Assembly (NCBI GenBank): GCA_019239425.1
Contig: JAFAZX010000036.1
Span: forward strand, 1-64,000
Reading direction: 5' to 3'
Length of the DNA stretch: 64,000 nt
From: Acidobacteriota bacterium
GTDB lineage: Bacteria > Acidobacteriota > Blastocatellia > Pyrinomonadales > Pyrinomonadaceae
Part shown: in pieces, positions 34,393 to 46,270 of the stretch
Numbering within the stretch: position 1 is the first letter of the stretch
How the letters are laid out: each line of letters starts with the position of its first letter
Program-made: the position numbers and the translations under genes
Notes under the pieces: model-generated
Databases searched by the model: none
What the model was told of the DNA's origin: nothing
What the model saw: only the letters and a program-made list of their open reading frames with translations

Positions 34393-34874
34393 TCTTGCCT
34401 CTTCGGTCGCTTGAAGAAGTAGACGGAGGTCGTCTTGCCGTTGCCGTCTCTCATTTCCAGGTCGGTGCGGACGGCGGTCAGCTCCCAGCCGTCTTCGCCG
34501 AGTTTGACGAGCGCGTTGCCGAGCGCCTCCTCCTCGTTCGCGCCCTCTATCTCCTCTGAGCCTTCGGGCAGGTAGCGCACGTGTGCGGCGACGACCGCCA
34601 CGGACGAGCCGATGCCGAAGCTCTTCTGTCGGACGCGGATGGCGTTGATGAAGCAGTACTCCCACTTCGAGGGGAGCGCCGGCGCCGCGGCCTGCTCCTT
34701 CGCGCCGCTCGGCTGCGCGCGCTCTTCGACGGCGCCGGAGCCGGGCGGGAGTTTGATGGCGGGGCCTGCGACGGGGCCTTGAGGCCTGCGCGGCGGCTCC
34801 GTCTGCTGCGAGTAGGCGGCGGACGTGAGCACACAGGCGAGCGCCAGCGCCGCCATAACGTGTCCGACTTTCAT
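34389..34874 (-). CDS. Secreted DUF4177-like small protein
   Basis: 161 residues, signal peptide ending TSAAYSQ, a Pro/Gly/Ala-rich linker (23-65), then a small domain: SKWEYCFINAIRVRQ, ALVKLGEDGWELTAVRTD, SVYFFKRPKRQ. The 'WEY ... N.LG.DGWEL' pattern matches DUF4177, a small beta-sheet domain of unknown function. Translationally coupled to the archaemetzincin gene by a 4-base overlap, so possibly its partner. Confidence 0.75.
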   Translation of the reverse strand: MKVGHVMAALALACVLTSAAYSQQTEPPRRPQGPVAGPAIKLPPGSGAVEERAQPSGAKEQAAAPALPSKWEYCFINAIRVRQKSFGIGSSVAVVAAHVRYLPEGSEEIEGANEEEALGNALVKLGEDGWELTAVRTDLEMRDGNGKTTSVYFFKRPKRQE

Positions 34875-34996
34875 TTCAAATGCACCCCTTTCAGGTGAGA
34901 GAATCCAAGGCGACGGCCTCGCTCAAACACGCGCGGCGCGGCGGCAGGTGCCGGAATTTTATAACAGTTCGCAGTCGGATGTGGCCGAGAGTTATT

Positions 34997-35067
34997 AACC
35001 ACAGAGACACAGAGACACAGCCTGGGCACAGCTAAAGTTAAGGCTGTGCCTCTGTGTCTCTGTGGTT
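34997..35067. repeat. AGAGACAC-type inverted repeat before tilS
   Basis: Left arm 34997-35023 and right arm 35041-35067, 26 of 27 pair; the mismatch is again A-C at the second variable position. Lies between divergent genes, in the tilS leader; a spurious in-frame start upstream of tilS arises from it. Confidence 0.82.
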
Positions 35068-35080
35068 TAATCCATTTGAG

Positions 35081-36181
35081 ATGAGTTCGCCGGGCAGAGA
35101 AGTGAAGGGCGGGCCGGGCCGTTTCGCGCGGAGACTTCTGCGCGAGTGGCGGCTGCGGGGCTGGCCCCTGCGCGGCGAGCGTTTGGTGGTCGCGGTCTCG
35201 GGCGGCGCGGACTCGACGGCCTTGCTGCTCGCGCTCGAAGAGCTGAGGCGCGTCCCTCTACTCGAAGTGGAGGTGACGGCGGCGCACCTCGACCACGGGC
35301 TGCGCGGGGAGGAGGCGGCGGCCGACGCGCTGTGGGTTGAACGGCTCGCGCGCGAGCAGGGCTTCGGGTGCGTCGTCGGCCGCGCGTCCGTGTCGGAGTT
35401 GGTGCTTGAGACGGGCGACAACCTTGAGCAGGCGGCGCGGCGCGCTCGCTACGAGTTTCTGTCGGAGGCGGCGCGCGCGTGCGGCGCGCGCGCGGTGCTC
35501 GCGGCGCACACGCTCGACGATCAGGCCGAGACCGTCCTGCTCCGCCTTTTGCGCGGGAGCGGCGCGGAAGGCTTGGGCGGGATGGTGCCCGAGCGCGCGC
35601 TCGAAGTCGGAAGCGAGGTCTCTCTGCGCCGGCCGCTCCTGAACTGGGCGCGGCGCGCCGACACCGAAAGCTACTGCCGTGAGCGCGGCGTCGAGTTCCG
35701 CGCGGACGCGATGAACGAAGACGAGCGCTTCGCGCGCGTCCGCGTGCGGCGCAGGCTCCTGCCTTTGCTCGAATCCTTCAACCCGCGCGCGGCCGAGACG
35801 CTGTCCCGCACGGCCGCGCTCCTGCGCGAAGACTCCACCGCGCTTGAAGACCTCGCCACAGCGCTCCTCGCCGCCGCCCTGACCGAAGACACTGAAGGGA
35901 CGACGACGAACCCCGCGACTCTCATCCGTCCGCTCAGAGTCGAAGCTCTCACAGACGCCAAGCCCGCGCTCCGTCGCCGCGCCCTGCGGCTGTGGCTCGC
36001 GCGGGCGCGGGGCGACCTGCGCCGCCTCTCGCACGCGCACCTGCTCGGCGTCGAGCGCCTCCTCGAAGGCGCACGCGGCGGCCGCGTCGCCGAACTCCCT
36101 GGCGGCGCGCGCGTCGAACGCCGCCGCGGCCTCCTGCACTTCCGCCCCGCCGCTGAAACAAGCACGCCGGACGAGCCGTAA
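35081..36181 (+). CDS. tilS: tRNA(Ile)-lysidine synthetase
   Basis: 366 residues from ATG at 35081. PP-loop VAVSGGADSTALLLALEEL, HLDHGLRGEEAAAD and AAHTLDDQAETVLLRLLRG are diagnostic. Converts cytidine-34 of the AUA-decoding tRNA to lysidine, an essential modification. The neighbourhood tilS-ftsH-folP is a conserved bacterial arrangement. C-terminal substrate-binding part is short. Confidence 0.92.
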   Translation: MSSPGREVKGGPGRFARRLLREWRLRGWPLRGERLVVAVSGGADSTALLLALEELRRVPLLEVEVTAAHLDHGLRGEEAAADALWVERLAREQGFGCVVGRASVSELVLETGDNLEQAARRARYEFLSEAARACGARAVLAAHTLDDQAETVLLRLLRGSGAEGLGGMVPERALEVGSEVSLRRPLLNWARRADTESYCRERGVEFRADAMNEDERFARVRVRRRLLPLLESFNPRAAETLSRTAALLREDSTALEDLATALLAAALTEDTEGTTTNPATLIRPLRVEALTDAKPALRRRALRLWLARARGDLRRLSHAHLLGVERLLEGARGGRVAELPGGARVERRRGLLHFRPAAETSTPDEP

Positions 36182-36388
36182 ACCACACCCGCGGCATGCC
36201 CTTCGGGGAAAAGGGTTGAAAATGGCTTCGGCGGAACCTACAATCGAAGAGGCGTCCTCGCAGGCCGGCCGCAAGGCGCAACGGCGCGCGTGCCGGGGGC
36301 ATCCAAGCGTAGCCCGACTGCCGTATAAACAGCGGCTGGCTCCCTTTAGCATCGGCGGCCGGGCGGCATTTCGAGGGTTCGGCGGGGA

Positions 36389-36417
36389 GCGACAAAAGGC
36401 GCCGGATGGGTTATTAT
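36389..36417 (+). promoter_or_regulatory. Candidate ftsH promoter
   Basis: GCGACA (36389-36394), 17-base spacer, TATTAT (36412-36417). Start near 36424 would coincide with the GGAGG ribosome site, giving a very short leader. The rest of 36182-36388 holds no gene or structure I can support. Confidence 0.5.
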
Positions 36418-36440
36418 CGGCGCCGGAGGCGTAGAAGATT

Positions 36441-38366
<1,926 letters not shown>

Positions 38367-38389
38367 AGGCGATGGGGGGGATGAAGGTT

Positions 38390-38425
38390 AAAGGGGAAGG
38401 GGATAAACCTCTTCCCCTTTTCTTT
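38390..38425 (+). terminator. ftsH intrinsic terminator
   Basis: AAAGGGGAAG (38390-38399) and CTTCCCCTTT (38411-38420), 10-bp stem, 11-base loop, followed by TCTTTT. Good rho-independent terminator on the + strand. Confidence 0.8.
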
Positions 38426-38472
38426 TGCCTTTACACTTTCGCCCCTCCGGTTTTTCTGTTAAGTAAGCAGTC

Positions 38473-39240
38473 ATGATTGTCGCGTTGACGAGGGAGCCGG
38501 CGCGCGCGTTGGACGCGTGCGAGCTGACGTACAGGGAGCGCGAGCCGATTGACGCGGCCGTCGCCGCCGCACAGCACCGCGGCTACCGCGAGGCGCTTGA
38601 GGCATGCGGCGCGCGGGTCGTGACGCTGCCGCCTTCGGACGGGCTGCCCGACAGCGTCTTCGTCGAGGACACGGCGATTGTGCTCGAAGAGGTCGCGGTG
38701 CTGACGCGGCCGGGCGTCGAGTCGCGGCGCGGCGAGGTGAGTTTGATAGAGGCGGAGGTGGCGCGACTCCGGGAGGTCGTCCATGTCTCGGCGCCCGCGA
38801 CGATTGAAGGCGGCGACGTGCTGCGCCTCGGGCGGACGCTCTACGTGGGGCTCTCGCCGCGGACGAACGCGCCGGGCGCGGAGGCTCTGCGCCGGTTCGC
38901 CGCGCCGCACGGCTACGAGGTCGTCACGGTCGAGCCGAGCGGCTGCCTGCACCTGAAGACCGGCTGCTCGGCGCTCGACGAAGAGACGGTGCTCGTCAAC
39001 CCCGAATGGGTGGACGCGGGCGTCTTCCGCGGGCGCGCGGTCGTGGCGGTGGACGCGTCGGAGCCCTGGGCCGCGAACGTCCTGCACGTCAACGGCTCGG
39101 TCTGCGTGAGCGCGGCGTTCCCGCGCACGGCCGGGATGCTCGCGGCCCGCGGTTACGACGTGCGCGCCGTGGAGGTCTCGGAGTTCGCGAAGGCCGAGGG
39201 CGGACTGACCTGCATGAGCCTCCTCTTCCGACAGCCCTGA
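38473..39240 (+). CDS. Dimethylarginine dimethylaminohydrolase (DDAH)
   Basis: 255 residues. Guanidino-group-modifying fold: SVFVEDTAIVLEEVAVLTRPG, IEGGDVLRLG, CLHLKTGCSAL with catalytic His, and GGLTCMSLLF with catalytic Cys, all as in DDAH. Hydrolyses methylated arginines to citrulline and methylamines. It sits between ftsH and folP, not in the arginine cluster; the citrulline could feed argG/argH. Related arginine deiminases are longer, so DDAH is the better call. The folP ATG follows 2 bases after its stop. Confidence 0.88.
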   Translation: MIVALTREPARALDACELTYREREPIDAAVAAAQHRGYREALEACGARVVTLPPSDGLPDSVFVEDTAIVLEEVAVLTRPGVESRRGEVSLIEAEVARLREVVHVSAPATIEGGDVLRLGRTLYVGLSPRTNAPGAEALRRFAAPHGYEVVTVEPSGCLHLKTGCSALDEETVLVNPEWVDAGVFRGRAVVAVDASEPWAANVLHVNGSVCVSAAFPRTAGMLAARGYDVRAVEVSEFAKAEGGLTCMSLLFRQP

Positions 39241-39242
39241 GC

Positions 39243-40133
39243 ATGGAGAACGTTACGGCAAAGACGAACGCCGAGCCGCGCGTCTGGAAACTCGCGCGCA
39301 GGAGTCTGCCGTGGGGCGCGCGGACGCTCGTGATGGGCGTCATCAACCTCACGCCCGACAGCTTCAGCGACGGCGGCCGCTGGTTCACGCGCAAGCGCGC
39401 GTGGGGCAACGTCGAGCGGATGATTGAGAACGGCGTGGACATCATTGACATCGGCGGCGAGTCGACGCGGCCGGGGGCGCAGGCCGTCTCGGAGGAGGAA
39501 GAGATACGTCGCGTCGAGAAGTACATCAACGTGATGTTGATCTTCAACAGCAAGGCCGCTTACTCGATTGACACGACGAAGGCTTCGGTGGCGCGCGTCG
39601 CCCTCGAAGCGGGCGTCGAGATCGTCAACGACATCTCGGGGCTGCGCTTCGACCCGACGCTCGCCGACGTGGCGGCGCGCTACGACGCCGGCCTGATCCT
39701 GATGCACTCGCGCGGCAGCTTCGAGACGATGCACAAGCAGGAGCCGGTCACAGACATCCTCAAGGAGGTCGCGGGCGACTGGCTCCGCGCCATCAAGGAG
39801 GCGGAGCGGCGCGGGGTTAAGAAGGAGAAGATCGTGCTCGACCCCGGCATCGGCTTCAGCAAGACGCAGAAGCAGAACGTCGAGCTGATCGCGAAGCTGG
39901 ACGTGCTGGCGCGTGACTTCGGCGACTTCCCGCTGCTCGTCGGCACCTCGCGCAAGTCCTTCGTCGGCCACCTGCTCGGCGGCGCGCCCGTCAACAAGCG
40001 CATCCACGGCACGATGGCGAGCGTCGCCGCCGCCGTCCTGCGCGGCGCTTCAATCGTCCGCGTCCACGACGTGCGCGCCGCCGTCGAGACCGTCCGGGTT
40101 GTAGACGCGTTAAAGGCGGAAGCCCGACCGTGA
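39243..40133 (+). CDS. folP: Dihydropteroate synthase
   Basis: 296 residues from ATG at 39243. TIM barrel with VMGVINLTPDSFSDGGR, DIIDIGGESTRPGA, SIDTTKASVA, NDISGL, IVLDPGIGFSKT and LLVGTSRKSF. Joins pterin pyrophosphate and p-aminobenzoate in folate synthesis; sulfonamide target. The final codons (AEARP, stop) lie in the left arm of a 29-bp inverted repeat (40115-40143), so the C-terminus overlaps a repeat. Confidence 0.95.
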   Translation: MENVTAKTNAEPRVWKLARRSLPWGARTLVMGVINLTPDSFSDGGRWFTRKRAWGNVERMIENGVDIIDIGGESTRPGAQAVSEEEEIRRVEKYINVMLIFNSKAAYSIDTTKASVARVALEAGVEIVNDISGLRFDPTLADVAARYDAGLILMHSRGSFETMHKQEPVTDILKEVAGDWLRAIKEAERRGVKKEKIVLDPGIGFSKTQKQNVELIAKLDVLARDFGDFPLLVGTSRKSFVGHLLGGAPVNKRIHGTMASVAAAVLRGASIVRVHDVRAAVETVRVVDALKAEARP

Positions 40134-40207
40134 GGGAGGGCGTCGGCCTCCCGTCACAGTTCAAGCAGAGCGAGACGCACGCCCTCCCTCACGGTCGGGC
40201 TTCCGCC
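40115..40207. repeat. Perfect 29-bp inverted repeat overlapping the folP stop
   Basis: Left arm 40115-40143 (GGCGGAAGCCCGACCGTGAG...) and right arm 40179-40207 are exact complements, 35-base loop. Unlike the other elements the arm is not a reiterated short word. It may end folP transcripts, but no T-run follows on the + strand. Confidence 0.8.
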
Positions 40208-40253
40208 CCGGACGCTTGTCACCCGCGACTCCCGTGTCGTATCGTCAAAACCA

Positions 40254-40814
40254 ATGCTGCTGAGTAAGAGACTGTTAAGCGTGACGGCGCTCGCCGGGCT
40301 CGTCCTGTTGGCGTCGGGCTTCCGCGGCTGCGGCGGGTACAAGGCCGTGACGAAGTCGGGGCTTCCCGGCCACATCAAGACCGTCGCGGTGCCCGCCTTC
40401 CAGAACCAGGCGCTCCGCTACAAGATCGAGTCGCGCTTCACCGACGCCGTCATGCGCGAAATCCTGCGCCGCGGCAAAGGCCTGCGCGTGCAGAGCGAGA
40501 CGAAGGGCGCCGACGCCGTCGTGGACGGCACCATCAAGAGTTTCGCCTTTTACGGCGTGCTGCTCGACTCGCGGGGACGGGCGCGCATCTTCGAGGTGAC
40601 GATCACGGCCGCCGTCACCGTCCGCGACCAGGTGACCAACCGCGTCCTCTACGACAACCAGGACTACGTCTACCGCGGCGAGTTCGAGTTCACGGACGAC
40701 CCGCGCTCCTTCTTCAACGAGGAAGACCCCGCGGTCGAGCGCCTCTCGCGCAGCTTCGCCGAGAGCCTCGTCTCCACGCTCGTCAACGGCTTCGGCGTCA
40801 ACGACGAACCATAA
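40254..40814 (+). CDS. lptE: LptE-like LPS assembly lipoprotein
   Basis: 186 residues, signal and lipobox region (LLASGFRGCGGYK) with Cys26, then the LptE fold pattern: HIKTVAVPAFQNQALRYKIE, FTDAVMREILRRGKGLRV, ADAVVDGTIKSF, DQVTNRVLYDNQDYVYRGEF. LptE plugs the LptD barrel in the outer membrane and delivers LPS. Supports a Gram-negative host. holA starts one base after its stop, a widespread lptE-holA arrangement. Confidence 0.88.
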   Translation: MLLSKRLLSVTALAGLVLLASGFRGCGGYKAVTKSGLPGHIKTVAVPAFQNQALRYKIESRFTDAVMREILRRGKGLRVQSETKGADAVVDGTIKSFAFYGVLLDSRGRARIFEVTITAAVTVRDQVTNRVLYDNQDYVYRGEFEFTDDPRSFFNEEDPAVERLSRSFAESLVSTLVNGFGVNDEP

Positions 40815-41831
40815 ATGCCGACACTCACGCGCGAAGAGTTGAAGGGGGAATTGAAGGCGGGGAAGGTGGGGCCGCTCTACCTGCTCTTCGGGCCGGAGGA
40901 CTACCTGCGCGACGCGGCGGCGCGCGTCATCGCGGACACGGCGTTGAAGGAGACGCCGCTGCGCGAGTTCAACGAGTCGAGCTTCAGCCTCTCCGGGGGC
41001 GACGTGCAGCACGCCATCGCGGCCGCCGAGCAGATGCCGATGATGGGCGGACGCCGCGTCGTGCGCGTCACGGACTTCGGCCGCCTGCGCGAGGCGGACG
41101 AGGAGGCGCTCGGGCGCTACGTCACGCGCCCCGCCGAGACCTCGACCGTCATCTTCGTCGCCGACAACCTCGACAAGCGGCTCAAGCTGAACAAGACCCT
41201 GCTCGAAGTCTGCCGGAGCGTCGAGTTCGCGGAGCTGAAGGACGCCGAGCTGGCCGGCTGGGCGCGCGACCAGCTCAAACGCCTCGGCGCGCAGGCCGAG
41301 GAGCGCGCGCTGCGCCAGGTGGTCGCGCTCGCCGGCCCCAGCGTGCGGCGCGTGGCGACCGAGCTGGAGAAACTGGTGACCGCCGCGCTGCCCGACGGGC
41401 GGGTGACAACAGAGCTCGTGGACGAGCTGGTCGGGCGCTCGCGCGAGCTTTCGAACTTCGAACTCTCCGACCACCTCATCGCGCGTGACCGCCGCCGCGC
41501 CCTGGAGACTTTGCGGAAGCTCCTCGACGACGGGGCCGAGCCGGTCATGCTCCTGGGCCTGCTGGCGAGCAACTTCCACCGGCTCGCGCTCGCCAAAGAG
41601 CTGATGTCGCGCGGCGCGCCCGAGCAGGAGGTCTTCCGCGTCGTTAACATGCCCTTCAGCCAGCGCAAAGAGTTCCTCGCCACCGCTCGCCGCGCCGACG
41701 CCGACGAGCTCGCGCGCCGCATCTCGCGCATCGCCGCGGCCGACCTCGCCATCAAGACCTCGCTCGGCGGCGGCGGCGAACGCGGCTCCCGCCTCCAGCT
41801 CGAAATGCTCGTCTGCGAACTTTCGGCATAA
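40815..41831 (+). CDS. holA: DNA polymerase III subunit delta
   Basis: 338 residues. GPLYLLFGPEDYLRDAAARVIA opening, FADL-type sequence, GRYVTRPAETSTVIFVADNLDKRLKLNKTL in parts, and a C-terminal helical domain (LLDDGAEPVMLLGLLASNFHRL). Delta opens the sliding clamp within the clamp loader. Directly abuts lptE. Confidence 0.93.
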   Translation: MPTLTREELKGELKAGKVGPLYLLFGPEDYLRDAAARVIADTALKETPLREFNESSFSLSGGDVQHAIAAAEQMPMMGGRRVVRVTDFGRLREADEEALGRYVTRPAETSTVIFVADNLDKRLKLNKTLLEVCRSVEFAELKDAELAGWARDQLKRLGAQAEERALRQVVALAGPSVRRVATELEKLVTAALPDGRVTTELVDELVGRSRELSNFELSDHLIARDRRRALETLRKLLDDGAEPVMLLGLLASNFHRLALAKELMSRGAPEQEVFRVVNMPFSQRKEFLATARRADADELARRISRIAAADLAIKTSLGGGGERGSRLQLEMLVCELSA

Positions 41832-41838
41832 CTAAAAT

Positions 41839-42264
41839 TCAGAAGTCGAGAGGCTTGAGGTCTGAGTCGAGCCAGTAGGCGCGGGCCTTGTCGGATTCGA
41901 TGCGCGCCTTGCTGTAGTAGTCGAAGACGACGCGCGGGTCTGCGCAGGCGTCCGACAGTTCGTTGGCGAGTTGTGCGAGGCCGAGTGCCCCGTCCGCCCG
42001 TTCCGCGAACGCCCGCACCTTGCGCATCCAGAAGACCGTCAGCGTCTCGTGGTAGACGCCGGTAAGTCCGTGGTGTTTGATGAAGCGTTTCAGATTCGAC
42101 CGTATCCGTTCGAGCGCGACGTGGTACGGGGAGTCGAGAAGGTAGACGAGTGCGACCGAGAGGTGCAGTCGGTGCTTGAACTCGTCCGGCGCGAACGCGC
42201 ACGACTCGAAACGGCGTACGACCTCCAGGACATCTTCGTCGGTCTGGTAAAGCTTGTTCGGCAT
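41839..42264 (-). CDS. Conserved-looking hypothetical protein
   Basis: 141 residues from ATG at 42264, with AGGAGG ideally spaced. Helical: HRLHLSVALVYLLDSPYHVALERIR, KRFIKHHGLTGVYHETLTVFWMRKVR, ending YWLDSDLKPLDF. Many His and aromatic residues, no recognised domain. It lies downstream of the rpsT terminator, whose palindrome ends only ~22 bases before its start, so it needs read-through or its own promoter. Confidence 0.7.
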   Translation of the reverse strand: MPNKLYQTDEDVLEVVRRFESCAFAPDEFKHRLHLSVALVYLLDSPYHVALERIRSNLKRFIKHHGLTGVYHETLTVFWMRKVRAFAERADGALGLAQLANELSDACADPRVVFDYYSKARIESDKARAYWLDSDLKPLDF

Positions 42265-42280
42265 CGCCTCCTCCTGACGC

Positions 42281-42323
42281 AAAAAAGCGAGGCAGGCCGT
42301 CGACGTCGACGGCCTGCCTCGCT
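42281..42323 (-). terminator. rpsT: rpsT intrinsic terminator (18-bp perfect palindrome)
   Basis: 42287-42304 and 42305-42322 are exact complements (GCGAGGCAGGCCGTCGAC then its mirror), followed on the minus strand by six T (complement of 42281-42286). Zero formal loop, so the centre bases must unpair. Strong terminator for the leftward rpsT. Confidence 0.9.
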
Positions 42324-42343
42324 TCCGTAAAGTTGTGTGTGTC

Positions 42344-42610
42344 CTACTCGCCCGACGCGCTCACGCGCACCGTGAGGCGCGACTTGTAGCGCGCGGCCGC
42401 GTTGCGGTGGAGCACGCCCTTCTGCACGGCCTTGTCGATGAGCGAGACCGTCTGGGGCAGGAGTTCCTGCGCCGCCCCCGCCTCGCCGCCTTCGAGCGCG
42501 GCGCGCAGCTTCTTGATCCCCGTGCGCAGGCGCCCGCGGTTGCCGCGGTTGACGTCGCGGCGCTTCTCGTTCTGGCGCACGCGCTTCTCGGCTGACTTAT
42601 GATTAGGCAT
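42344..42610 (-). CDS. rpsT: 30S ribosomal protein S20
   Basis: 88 residues: MPNHKSAEKRVRQNEKRRDVN, the basic helical bundle, RAALEGGEAGAAQELLPQTVSLIDKA, KGVLHRNAAARYKSRLT. Binds 16S rRNA early in 30S assembly. Divergent from phoH and followed by a textbook terminator. Confidence 0.95.
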   Translation of the reverse strand: MPNHKSAEKRVRQNEKRRDVNRGNRGRLRTGIKKLRAALEGGEAGAAQELLPQTVSLIDKAVQKGVLHRNAAARYKSRLTVRVSASGE

Positions 42611-42703
42611 CTCTCGTCTTAACTCCGTCTGTCCTTAATTCCTCTGCTGAAAACGCTCGCCGGGGCACACTGTCGAGAAGCTGCCCGCCAGAGCAAAGCC
42701 CAA

Positions 42704-42732
42704 AGTATAGGGAGCCGGGCCGCGCGTGTCAA
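42704..42732 (-). promoter_or_regulatory. rpsT promoter
   Basis: Minus strand TTGACA (42732-42727), 17-base spacer, TATACT (42709-42704). Near-consensus, as expected for a ribosomal protein gene. Leader about 85 bases. Confidence 0.75.
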
Positions 42733-42807
42733 GGCGACACGGCGGCCGTCCGCGGCCACTCTCGACGTACGAAGGCGCACGCACCGGGCGCCCGCGCAAG
42801 GATTGCG

Positions 42808-42835
42808 TTGACACCCCCGCCCGCCCTGTTGTAGC
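42808..42835 (+). promoter_or_regulatory. Candidate phoH promoter
   Basis: TTGACA (42808-42813), 16-base spacer, TGTAGC (42830-42835). It points toward phoH with a leader of about 90 bases. Nothing else notable in the 42611-42933 gap beyond this and the rpsT promoter. Confidence 0.5.
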
Positions 42836-42933
42836 GTCGTTTCTGCAATGAAAGAGAGAGTTTCTCCGTCCCTCATCCGCCCCCCGCGCCGCCACGCAGA
42901 GCTTTCCCCGCGACAAGGAGAAGAGAGCGCCTT

Positions 42934-46269
<3,336 letters not shown>

Positions 46270-46270
46270 C

